From: JALYIM01 sp040003205
GTDB taxonomy: Bacteria > Acidobacteriota > Terriglobia > Terriglobales > Acidobacteriaceae
Direction of reading: 5' to 3'
DNA length: 12,805 bases
NCBI GenBank assembly: GCA_040003205.1
Contig: JBDUDA010000064.1
Coordinates: forward strand, 1 to 12,805
Each line of letters begins with the position of its first letter. Position 1 is the first letter of the stretch. Both the position numbers and the translations under genes were made by a program. Below the pieces are notes generated by a model. It was not told where the DNA came from and did no database searches. It worked only from the letters and a program-made list of their open reading frames with translations. Shown piece after piece: positions 1-6,068 of the stretch.

Positions 1-553
1 CGTTGCTCAAGAAAATTTCGTCTCCCACGTCAAGACGCAATCCCACCGGTCCCAAAAAACCCTCGAGTCCAACTCCCGGATAGAAAGCGACGTGGGTATC
101 GCCGTAGGGAACATTGCTGATCGCATTCCCTACCGTGCCACCCGTTGGAGTTCCGGTCGTGTTGGTGAAATTAATAAAACCGATCTTTCCTGTGGCAAAT
201 ATGCGCACTGGGCCCGACGATCCGGCTTGGAATTTTGGTCCAAACAGGCCCGTGAGAGGACGCAGGTGTGTCGTCACCAAACTACCGGTACCGCTATTGT
301 TGCTGGTAGTGAGGTAACTGCGCTTAAAATCGTAGTTCATCTCGCCTTCCAGTTGGATGTTGGGATGAACGTTTACACCCAGGCGCGCACCCAAGCCCAC
401 AAAGTTAATCTTCGGTTGAGTGGGATCAAACCGCAGGTAGTCGGCGAAAACTCCGATTTCCGCGTGATTCTCCCTATAGGACGATTGCGCCACCAACATC
501 GAAGGAGCTGCGATAAGAAACCCAATGATTGCAAATAAGATATTTTTCTTCAT
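1..553 (-). CDS. Outer-membrane beta-barrel protein, C-terminally truncated by window edge
   Basis: Reading the minus strand from the ATG at 553 gives an open frame of 184 codons that runs off the left edge, so the 3' end of the gene is missing. The product starts with a classic signal peptide: MKKN, a hydrophobic stretch at about residues 5-21, and a likely cut near VAQ at 21-23. After it come alternating hydrophobic/polar strands rich in Gly and aromatic residues (for example IGVFADYL, FVGLGARLGV, QLEGEMNYDF, VRIFATGKIGF, HVAFYPGVGLEGFLG), as expected of small OmpA/OmpW-like barrels in the outer membrane. A good Shine-Dalgarno, AGGAGAG, lies 7 bases upstream of the start. The gene diverges from the MFS transporter gene. 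Barrel topology is inference from strand pattern; no specific ligand or role can be assigned. Confidence 0.8.
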   Translation of the reverse strand, partial: MKKNILFAIIGFLIAAPSMLVAQSSYRENHAEIGVFADYLRFDPTQPKINFVGLGARLGVNVHPNIQLEGEMNYDFKRSYLTTSNNSGTGSLVTTHLRPLTGLFGPKFQAGSSGPVRIFATGKIGFINFTNTTGTPTGGTVGNAISNVPYGDTHVAFYPGVGLEGFLGPVGLRLDVGDEIFLSN

Positions 554-843
554 GATTGGACTCTCCTGTGAATTGTTCGGTCGTGACCCGTCCCAGACGG
601 AATCATCCTTTAACGTGGAATACTGGTTTAAGAATTTGATGCATACCTGCTCAGCTTGGTTGGGTTAGTTCCTAAGTCAGTGCTAAGCCGCTCGAACGTC
701 TGGGTTTAACCCAATTCGATAAGGAAAGACTCTGTGGCGCCGTCGAATCCAGAGCGGACCAACGGCGACCTTGTGTTAAACACGCGCGTCATCTGATATC
801 TTTCTGGCGCACTAGAAATGCCAGCCTTCGTCAGGAAACCCTA
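554..843. other. Divergent intergenic region between beta-barrel and MFS genes
   Basis: This 290-bp non-coding stretch must hold the promoters of both flanking genes. No strong sigma-70 promoter is visible. A weak candidate for the MFS gene is TTGTGT at 771-776 followed 17 bases later by TGATAT at 794-799. Two near-perfect odd-length palindromes with similar cores occur, TGGGTTTAACCCA at 701-713 and GTGTTAAACAC at 773-783. They could be binding sites for a dimeric regulator, but nothing else supports that. Confidence 0.4.
561..567 (-). promoter_or_regulatory. Ribosome binding site of the beta-barrel gene
   Basis: On the minus strand this reads AGGAGAG, with a 7-base spacer to the ATG at 553. 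It fixes the start of the truncated beta-barrel gene and supports it as real despite its missing 3' end. Confidence 0.75.
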
Positions 844-2196
844 ATGCATCAAGCTACTCGGCCTGAGCCTCCCGCCACCTACCGATGGATTGTGTTGTTT
901 TTTGTCAGCCTGACGATGTTTGGAAATTATTATGTCTACGACTGCATTGCTCCGGTCGCGGATTTACTCACAAAGCAACTTGGATTCTCCGATTCCAATA
1001 TCGGGCTGTTGCAGGCCATCTACAGCATTCCGAATATTTTCATGGTGGTGATTGGCGGGTACATCGTCGATCGCATCGGCACCAGCAAAGCAATTTTTAT
1101 TTTCGGCTCGCTGTGCATGGTGGGAGCGGTTGTGACCGTTTTGTCTCCGATGCTGTGGGTTATGGTGGTCGGCAGACTGCTCTTCGGCCTTGGGGCTGAA
1201 TCTCTAATCGTTGCGGTGACAACTGCCGTTGCCAAGTGGTTTCGAGGAAAGGAGCTGAGTTTCGCCTTCGGTCTTAATCTCATGCTCGCCAGAGCAGGAT
1301 CATTGTTGGCGCAGCAATCCCCGTCCTGGGCGGGCTACGCTTACACAAACTGGCGTTCGCCCTTACTTCTTTCCGTTGCTTTCGCAACCTTCTGCGTGAC
1401 GGGTGCCGCAGCCTACTGGCTGCTCGAAGGCTGGGGCGAGAAAAAATATCAGATCGGTCCCGCAGCCTCAACCGACAAGGTGGTATTCAGCGACATTAAA
1501 GCTTTCGGAACGTCCTATTGGCTGATCGTTGCGCTTTGCATAGTTTTTTATTCCGCCATTTTTCCGTTTGAGACTTTTGCTTACAAGTTTTTTATGGACG
1601 TTCATCACACTACACGTGAAGCAGGCGGTGATCTTGTCGGCATGCTTACAATCTTCACAATGTTCGGCACCCCGCTGTTTGGACTGTTCGTAGACAAGAT
1701 CGGCAAGAGGGCCCTTCTGATGATCTTTGGCTCTCTGCTACTAATTCCTGTGTATCTGATGATGGCTTACATGCAGGGCACCCGCTTCGTTACGGTTTAT
1801 TTGCCCTCCACAGCCAACGGACATCTGTCCTTGATAGCGCATCAATTGCCGGTGCTGTTGCTGGTTACCATGGGGATGATGGGGATTGCCTTTTCTCTCA
1901 TTCCGGCTGTGATGTGGCCGTCGGTGGCGTATATCGTCGATCAGTCAAAGCTCGGTACTGCGTACGGAGTGATGACCATGATTCAAAACATTGGCCTGGC
2001 AGGGTTCAATCTGGCGGTGGGCTGGGCCAATGACCACAGCGGGGCGAGCGCCGCGAATCCGGCTGGATATAGACTCGGTATGTGGATATTTTCGGTGTTA
2101 GGGTTTTTAGGGGTTTTCTTGTCCGCCCTCCTGCGCCGCAGGGAACAGGGGCCACACCGTCATGGGCTCGAGACCATCACTACGGCTTCGAGCTAG
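844..2196 (+). CDS. MFS transporter, MFSD1-like (putative dipeptide carrier)
   Basis: A 450-residue inner-membrane protein with about 12 hydrophobic segments and the duplicated MFS signature loop: GGYIVDRIGTSK at 71-82 between helices 2 and 3, and GLFVDKIGKR at 280-289 in the second half. From memory, the blocks GRLLFGLGAES (110-120), FRGKELSFAFGLNLMLAR (133-150), IFPFETFAYKFF (239-250) and LGTAYGVMTMIQNIGLA (370-386) match vertebrate MFSD1, a lysosomal dipeptide carrier, far better than sugar or drug transporters. Glu119 and Arg150 sit 31 residues apart, the same spacing as the MFSD1 residues reported to contact dipeptides. Dipeptide or related substrate transport is therefore inference. A moderate AGGA lies about 7 bases before the ATG. 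It is transcribed alone, and no peptidase is adjacent. Confidence 0.85.
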   Translation: MHQATRPEPPATYRWIVLFFVSLTMFGNYYVYDCIAPVADLLTKQLGFSDSNIGLLQAIYSIPNIFMVVIGGYIVDRIGTSKAIFIFGSLCMVGAVVTVLSPMLWVMVVGRLLFGLGAESLIVAVTTAVAKWFRGKELSFAFGLNLMLARAGSLLAQQSPSWAGYAYTNWRSPLLLSVAFATFCVTGAAAYWLLEGWGEKKYQIGPAASTDKVVFSDIKAFGTSYWLIVALCIVFYSAIFPFETFAYKFFMDVHHTTREAGGDLVGMLTIFTMFGTPLFGLFVDKIGKRALLMIFGSLLLIPVYLMMAYMQGTRFVTVYLPSTANGHLSLIAHQLPVLLLVTMGMMGIAFSLIPAVMWPSVAYIVDQSKLGTAYGVMTMIQNIGLAGFNLAVGWANDHSGASAANPAGYRLGMWIFSVLGFLGVFLSALLRRREQGPHRHGLETITTASS

Positions 2197-2399
2197 CCTA
2201 GCAATGTGGAATGAGATTGACGTTAAGCTTGCTTCGCCCTTAGGCTGCTGAGACGGGTAGGTCGCTGGCGGTGGCTCTGCCCGGGTCCGACACTTCTGAC
2301 CGCTTAGAGCACTAAGGTTCCACGACGTTTGCGAAGGCAAGCTGTACAACGAAAAGGTATTTACGCCGCATCAGATTAAATGCGGCCGGAAAAGGCGAC
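2197..2399. other. Intergenic region upstream of the sigma-factor gene
   Basis: About 200 bp with no convincing reading frame. It should contain the promoter of the sigma/anti-sigma unit. A TTGACG hexamer at 2218-2223 resembles a -35 element but no good -10 follows at 16-18 bases, and I do not see a clear ECF-type GGAAC plus CGTC pair. The only clear structure is the hairpin at 2365-2386. Confidence 0.35.
2365..2386 (+). promoter_or_regulatory. Hairpin directly upstream of the sigma-factor RBS
   Basis: A perfect 7-bp inverted repeat (GCCGCAT at 2365-2371, ATGCGGC at 2380-2386) encloses an 8-base AT-rich loop. It ends 13 bases before the TTG start, immediately ahead of the purine-rich GGAAAAGG stretch that must serve as ribosome binding site. 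The position would suit a 5'-UTR element that tunes translation. There is no T-run, so it is not a canonical terminator. The regulatory role is inference. Confidence 0.4.
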
Positions 2400-2996
2400 T
2401 TGACGGACGCTAGGAAACGGCAAAGCGAAAAGCTTTCTGAGGCAGACGCAATTGAGCGTGCGAAGCAAGGGGACGCTGAAGCCTTTCAGATCTTATATGA
2501 ACTGCATCGGCGTCGGGTTTATTCCCTCTGCTTGCGAATGACTTCGAACACCGCTGCGGCGGAAGACTTAACCCAGGAAGCTTTTCTACAACTGTTTCGC
2601 AAAATTGGGACCTTTCGCGGCGAGTCCGCGTTTTCAACCTGGTTGCACCGGATGGCAGTCAACGTCGTCTTGATGCAACTGCGAAAGAAAAATCTTCCGG
2701 TAGTTCCGCTCGATGAAACGGCGGAATTTGAAGACGACGTTCCCAAGAAAGAGCTTGGCGGGCCTGACACCAGGCTGACGGGATCGATCGACCGCCTGGA
2801 ATTGCAGCGATCCATTGATTCTCTGCCGCCGGGGTATCGCACAATTTTTGTGCTTCACGATGTGGAAGGTTACGAGCATAACGAAATTGCCGAACTGGTG
2901 GGCTGTTCAGTGGGTAATAGCAAGTCCCAGCTTCACAAGGCACGTTTAAAATTACGAGAACTCCTCAAAACGAGCAGAGCTGAAAAGGCCATATAG
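2400..2996 (+). CDS. ECF-family RNA polymerase sigma factor (RpoE-like)
   Basis: A 198-residue sigma-70 family protein with just the two ECF domains. Region 2 covers about residues 26-97, with AEDLTQEAFLQLFRKIGTF (54-72) and FSTWLHRMAVNVVLMQLRK (78-96), which contact core polymerase and the -10 element. Region 4 covers about 132-189 with a helix-turn-helix for -35 recognition (YEHNEIAELVGCSVGNSKSQ, 158-177). The linker is acidic (DETAEFEDD). The frame starts at TTG; no ATG occurs before residue 47, inside region 2, so the TTG with GGAAAAGG upstream is the plausible start. It is followed 41 bp later by its presumed anti-sigma factor, so it is probably held inactive at the membrane until a signal releases it. 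The regulon is unknown; the neighbouring exported DUF4097 gene is a natural candidate target. Confidence 0.92.
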   Translation: MTDARKRQSEKLSEADAIERAKQGDAEAFQILYELHRRRVYSLCLRMTSNTAAAEDLTQEAFLQLFRKIGTFRGESAFSTWLHRMAVNVVLMQLRKKNLPVVPLDETAEFEDDVPKKELGGPDTRLTGSIDRLELQRSIDSLPPGYRTIFVLHDVEGYEHNEIAELVGCSVGNSKSQLHKARLKLRELLKTSRAEKAI

Positions 2997-3037
2997 CCGC
3001 TGAGGAACTGTTTATAAGATATCGGGGAGATAGCAGT

Positions 3038-3676
3038 ATGACCTGTGTAGAGTTTGAACGGTTTCTGCCGGAAATCATCGAGCAGGAAAACCTTACCGAC
3101 AAGCAAGCGCATTTGAAGGAGTGCTCTTCCTGCTCAACTCTGGTTTCGGATCTGAGAGTCATTTCGCATGAGGCGCGGCTCCTGCAGGAATCTGATGAGC
3201 CGAATCCCAGGGTATGGAATCGGATCGAAATCGCATTGCGTCAGGAGGGCCTGATTCGCGATGCCCACACAGAATCCACCAGGCAATTGGAATCGCCGAG
3301 CCGATGGCGACTGGCCTGGCTGGTGCCAGCGATGGCAGCTTTACTGCTGAGCATAGGCTTCCTGAAGCATCAGCGGGATTCGAATACCGCCCAGTCCCCT
3401 TCCGTTCAACCAAATGAGCCGGCTACCGTTGCAGCAGTGTCCGATGACAGCCCCAGGTTCAAAGACGAGGAATTGCTACAAGAGGTGTCGCTACGTTCGC
3501 CGGCGATGAGAAATTCTTACGGAACCGATCTCGAAAATGTGAATGCCTATATTCGAGATGCGGAAACTGCGGCCAGAAGCAACCCCAACGACGAAGCGGC
3601 GCAGCGGTATGTGATCAATGCCTACGAACAAAAAGCCATGCTCTATGAAATGGCATTGGATCGGCCGTTGCAATGA
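3038..3676 (+). CDS. Membrane-anchored anti-sigma factor with zinc-type (ZAS) motif
   Basis: A 212-residue protein directly downstream of the ECF sigma gene, with a good GGGGAGA upstream of the ATG. The N-terminus carries His25-x3-Cys29-x2-Cys32 (HLKECSSC), the zinc-binding signature of ZAS-type anti-sigma domains that clamp the sigma factor in the cytoplasm. A single hydrophobic helix at about 92-109 (LAWLVPAMAALLLSIGFL) spans the inner membrane. The remaining roughly 100 residues should be periplasmic: a Pro/Ser/Thr-rich linker, then a helical part (about 163-208) that looks TPR-like, with SNPNDEAAQRYVINAYEQKA. Its stop overlaps a potential start of the next gene, which argues for one transcript. 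Function is inferred from position plus motif. Confidence 0.85.
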   Translation: MTCVEFERFLPEIIEQENLTDKQAHLKECSSCSTLVSDLRVISHEARLLQESDEPNPRVWNRIEIALRQEGLIRDAHTESTRQLESPSRWRLAWLVPAMAALLLSIGFLKHQRDSNTAQSPSVQPNEPATVAAVSDDSPRFKDEELLQEVSLRSPAMRNSYGTDLENVNAYIRDAETAARSNPNDEAAQRYVINAYEQKAMLYEMALDRPLQ

Positions 3677-3702
3677 GCAAGCAACCGAAACATTTGGCAT
3701 CA

Positions 3703-3710
3703 GGGAGAGG
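3703..3710 (+). promoter_or_regulatory. Ribosome binding site choosing the DUF4097 gene start
   Basis: GGGAGAGG lies just before the ATG at 3715, with 7 bases from the GGAG core to the start. The upstream in-frame ATG at 3673 has no such site, and using it would place 14 polar and basic residues ahead of the signal peptide. Confidence 0.7.
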
Positions 3711-3714
3711 TTTT

Positions 3715-4599
3715 ATGAAAAATAGTCAACGCTTCGCTAAAGTTGCCATAGTCCCGGTTCTTATCGCTTGCTCGGCCTTCGCATCTGGAGAGAACGCTGC
3801 TCCGGATAAGTCCGCCAGCGCAACTGGAGGCAAGAAAGAGTACCGATTCAAGGTGAGCCGTCACGCCAGCGTCACGATTGATAATCAGTATGGGCCCATC
3901 CTCGTAAAAGCCGGGGCCGACAAGGAAGTGGTCGTCACCGCTCTTACTAATTCCGACAAGGTAGAGATTGATGAAGGGAAGAGTGGAAATCGAGTTGGCA
4001 TGACTTCCCATCTGCTTGCCGGTGCCGACTCTAATTCCGGCAGAGTCGAGTACGAAGTCCTGGTTCCAGTAGACGCCAACGTTACCCTGCGATCGACCAG
4101 CGGCCAGTTGCACGTAGAAAGACTTCGCGGAGATATCCAGCTCGAAAGTTCTTCAGATATCGATGTGCGCGATATCAGCTCTGGTCATGTGCATATCAAG
4201 ACACTCAATGGCCCTGTCACCCTGACTAACGTTCGCGACGGACATATTGAAATCACCTCTGTGAGCGGCGATGTAGTGTTGAACTCCGTCAATGGGCCCC
4301 TGGTGCAAGTAAACTCCAACAGCGGCAAGATACGCTATGACGGCGATTTCGGCGGGGGCGGGGATTACAACCTGACCAGCCACTCCGGTGATATAGAAGC
4401 TACAGCTCCCTCGTATGCTTCTATCGACGTGACCGCGCGTTCCGAACAGGGTAAAGTCGAGAATGATTTTTCTCTCCACCCCAAGCACACGACCTTCCTT
4501 ATGAAAGCCGGGAGTGCCTTTGCAGGTACGATGGGCGAGGCCGCTTCCTCGGTTAAGTTGTTTTCCTTCAGTGGTAAAATCCACCTCAAGAAGCGTTAA
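3715..4599 (+). CDS. Exported DUF4097-family beta-repeat protein
   Basis: With the ATG at 3715 the product has 294 residues and starts with a signal peptide (MKNSQRFAKV followed by AIVPVLIACSAFASG). The frame could extend to an ATG at 3673 that overlaps the anti-sigma stop, but that start lacks a ribosome binding site. The mature part is a run of short repeated beta strands with the recurring pattern 'xSxSGxVxVxxxxGxVxLxS', for example TLRSTSGQLHV (124-134), HVHIKTLNGPVTL (158-170), IEITSVSGDVVLNSVNGP (178-195) and YNLTSHSGDIEA (218-229). This is typical of DUF4097 / putative-adhesin right-handed beta folds. No catalytic residues are recognisable. Such genes often sit beside ECF sigma / anti-sigma pairs, so it is plausibly an envelope component controlled by that pair. 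The precise role is unknown. Confidence 0.82.
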   Translation: MKNSQRFAKVAIVPVLIACSAFASGENAAPDKSASATGGKKEYRFKVSRHASVTIDNQYGPILVKAGADKEVVVTALTNSDKVEIDEGKSGNRVGMTSHLLAGADSNSGRVEYEVLVPVDANVTLRSTSGQLHVERLRGDIQLESSSDIDVRDISSGHVHIKTLNGPVTLTNVRDGHIEITSVSGDVVLNSVNGPLVQVNSNSGKIRYDGDFGGGGDYNLTSHSGDIEATAPSYASIDVTARSEQGKVENDFSLHPKHTTFLMKAGSAFAGTMGEAASSVKLFSFSGKIHLKKR

Positions 4600-4670
4600 A
4601 CATTCAGGCGTCTTCCGGCCCGGTAGGATTAGCTTGCCGGCCGCTGACTCTAAAACCGATCTGTAAATCA

Positions 4671-4691
4671 TGAGCGCAAACATTGCGCTCA
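4671..4691. promoter_or_regulatory. Perfect 9-bp inverted repeat ahead of aroK
   Basis: TGAGCGCAA at 4671-4679 and TTGCGCTCA at 4683-4691 are exact inverted copies around a 3-base loop (ACA). The 8-bp palindrome CTCCGGAG follows 2 bases later at 4694-4701. The element lies in the 122-bp gap between the DUF4097 gene and aroK. It could end the upstream transcript, although there is no T-tract, or act as an operator or 5'-UTR hairpin for aroK. The symmetry is seen in the sequence; the function is open. Confidence 0.45.
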
Positions 4692-4721
4692 CCTCCGGAG
4701 CGTCGCGCTATTACGCCTAAT

Positions 4722-5252
4722 ATGGACGTTCGAGCGATTTTCCTCGTCGGGCACATGGGTGCGGGGAAAAGTTCCGTGGGCCGGGCTTTAAGCGCTCAGA
4801 TGAAGTGGCCCTTTGAAGATTTGGATGACTGCATTGAACAAAGTGAAGGAAGTTCGATTGAAGAGATTTTTCGTGAGAAGGGCGAGTCCGAATTCCGGCG
4901 GTTGGAGCACGCCGTCCTTCGCAAAATCCTCGAAGAATTGCATGGGCCGCCGCGGATCATCGCGTTAGGAGGCGGGGCTTTTGTCGCGCCTGAGAACGCA
5001 CGACTGCTCAAGCAGTCTGGCTACGTCTCAGTCTTCCTGGATGGGACAGCCGAGGAATTTTTCAATCGTTGCCAACGGCAAGCGGTCCAGCGGCCTCTGT
5101 TAGTCGACAGCAAACAATTTTCTGACTTGTATGAAAAACGGCGCAAATTTTATGAGTCAGCCACGCTGCGTAGCGATACTACTGGACGAAGTATCGAAGA
5201 CATTGCATCTGACCTGGCCAGAGAGTTAGCAAAACTGGTTCCAACAAAATGA
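4722..5252 (+). CDS. aroK: Shikimate kinase
   Basis: A 176-residue cytoplasmic enzyme that phosphorylates shikimate with ATP to shikimate 3-phosphate, the fifth step of the chorismate/aromatic amino acid pathway. The Walker A loop is GHMGAGKSS (10-18). Shikimate-binding residues are visible as DLDD (33-36), Arg59 in GESEFRRLE and the GGGA loop at 83-86. The ATP lid carries Arg124 in QRPLL, and Arg141 fits the conserved C-terminal Arg. Length matches the family. A TTG at 4683 would add 13 residues, but that codon lies in the right arm of a hairpin and the extra residues are not family-like, so the ATG at 4722 is preferred. No clear Shine-Dalgarno is present. Its stop overlaps an ATG of the next frame (ATGA), suggesting cotranscription. 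Confidence 0.95.
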   Translation: MDVRAIFLVGHMGAGKSSVGRALSAQMKWPFEDLDDCIEQSEGSSIEEIFREKGESEFRRLEHAVLRKILEELHGPPRIIALGGGAFVAPENARLLKQSGYVSVFLDGTAEEFFNRCQRQAVQRPLLVDSKQFSDLYEKRRKFYESATLRSDTTGRSIEDIASDLARELAKLVPTK

Positions 5253-5259
5253 ATTATTC

Positions 5260-5265
5260 AAGGAG
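5260..5265 (+). promoter_or_regulatory. Ribosome binding site choosing a GTG start
   Basis: AAGGAG with a 7-base spacer to the GTG at 5273. The in-frame ATG at 5249, which overlaps the aroK stop, has no ribosome binding site. The GTG places the start right at the basic n-region of the signal peptide. Confidence 0.65.
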
Positions 5266-5272
5266 CAGCAGC

Positions 5273-6034
5273 GTGAAGTTCAGAAAACACATACTCCTTC
5301 TTGCATTCGGCATCGTAATCTCCATGCTGACGGCGCAAGCGAAGGACAAGGATAAAGACAAGGGCAAAGAGGCTGCGGCGGGTCAGCGCGTCGACGCCGG
5401 AACCTTTGGCATCTTCATGAATGGACGCCGCGTCGCCACCGAAACTTTCTCTATACAGCAGAGTGCTTCCGGCAGTGATGTGGTTTCGGAGTTTAAGACC
5501 GAAGGGACAAACGATCAGGCGGTGCAATCCTCGGAACTGCAACTGGGGCCGACCGGAGATTTACGGAAATATGAATGGAAGGAATCCAGTCCGGCCAAAG
5601 CGACGGTGACAGTTACGCCCAACGATACCTTCCTGATAGAGCACTACAGCATGCGGCCCGAAGACAAACCGCAAGAGCAGCCGTTTCTGTTGCCAGTCTC
5701 GACCACCATTTTGGACGATTACTTCTTTGTTCAACGGGAAGTTTTGGCCTGGAAATACCTGGCCACCGGATGTCGCCAGAACAAGGGGCAGGTGCAGTGC
5801 CCTCAGGGCCAGAACACGCAGTTCGGAACTTTAAATCCCCATGCACGAAGCTCCATGCCGATCAGTCTGGTGTTCGTAGCTAAAGAGAAGATCGCCATCC
5901 GCGGAGTCGATCGAGAGTTGAATCACCTGGACCTGAAATCTGAAAACGGAGACTGGGCGTTGTGGCTCGACGACGAGTTTAAGCTGGTGCGGGTGCTGGT
6001 TCCGGCGGAGAACACCGAAGTGTTGCGAGATTAG
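5273..6034 (+). CDS. Secreted protein of unknown function
   Basis: With the GTG start the product has 253 residues; an ATG at 5249 would add eight. A signal peptide is evident (KFRKH, then a hydrophobic run to about residue 20, cleavage probably after AQA at 21-23), followed by an unusual Lys/Asp-alternating tract (KDKDKDKGK, 24-32). The mature part looks like a compact beta-rich domain, beginning GTFGIFMNGRRVATETFSIQ and ending in a strand pair with ALWLDDEFKLVRVLVPAENTEVLR. It has a single Cys pair (GCRQNKGQVQCP), which could form a disulphide. The arrangement recalls periplasmic DUF3108/DUF6134-like proteins, but I cannot make that assignment firmly. It overlaps or abuts aroK and precedes an inner-membrane protein gene, so a periplasmic role is likely; no enzymatic motif is visible. 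Confidence 0.75.
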   Translation: MKFRKHILLLAFGIVISMLTAQAKDKDKDKGKEAAAGQRVDAGTFGIFMNGRRVATETFSIQQSASGSDVVSEFKTEGTNDQAVQSSELQLGPTGDLRKYEWKESSPAKATVTVTPNDTFLIEHYSMRPEDKPQEQPFLLPVSTTILDDYFFVQREVLAWKYLATGCRQNKGQVQCPQGQNTQFGTLNPHARSSMPISLVFVAKEKIAIRGVDRELNHLDLKSENGDWALWLDDEFKLVRVLVPAENTEVLRD

Positions 6035-6068
6035 CGAACAATTCGTGTGAAGATGGCTAGGAATATGA

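Noticed and set aside
92..538. 148-codon plus-strand reading frame at the left end
   Set aside because: It is antisense to the truncated beta-barrel gene, which has a signal peptide, barrel-like strands and a good ribosome binding site.
4671..4691. Intrinsic terminator after the DUF4097 gene
   Set aside because: The stem is perfect but no T-run follows, so I recorded it as a regulatory hairpin of unknown role instead.
4153..4692. 179-codon minus-strand reading frame opposite the DUF4097 gene
   Set aside because: Its translation shows no family features and it is fully antisense to a well-supported exported protein gene; a shadow frame.
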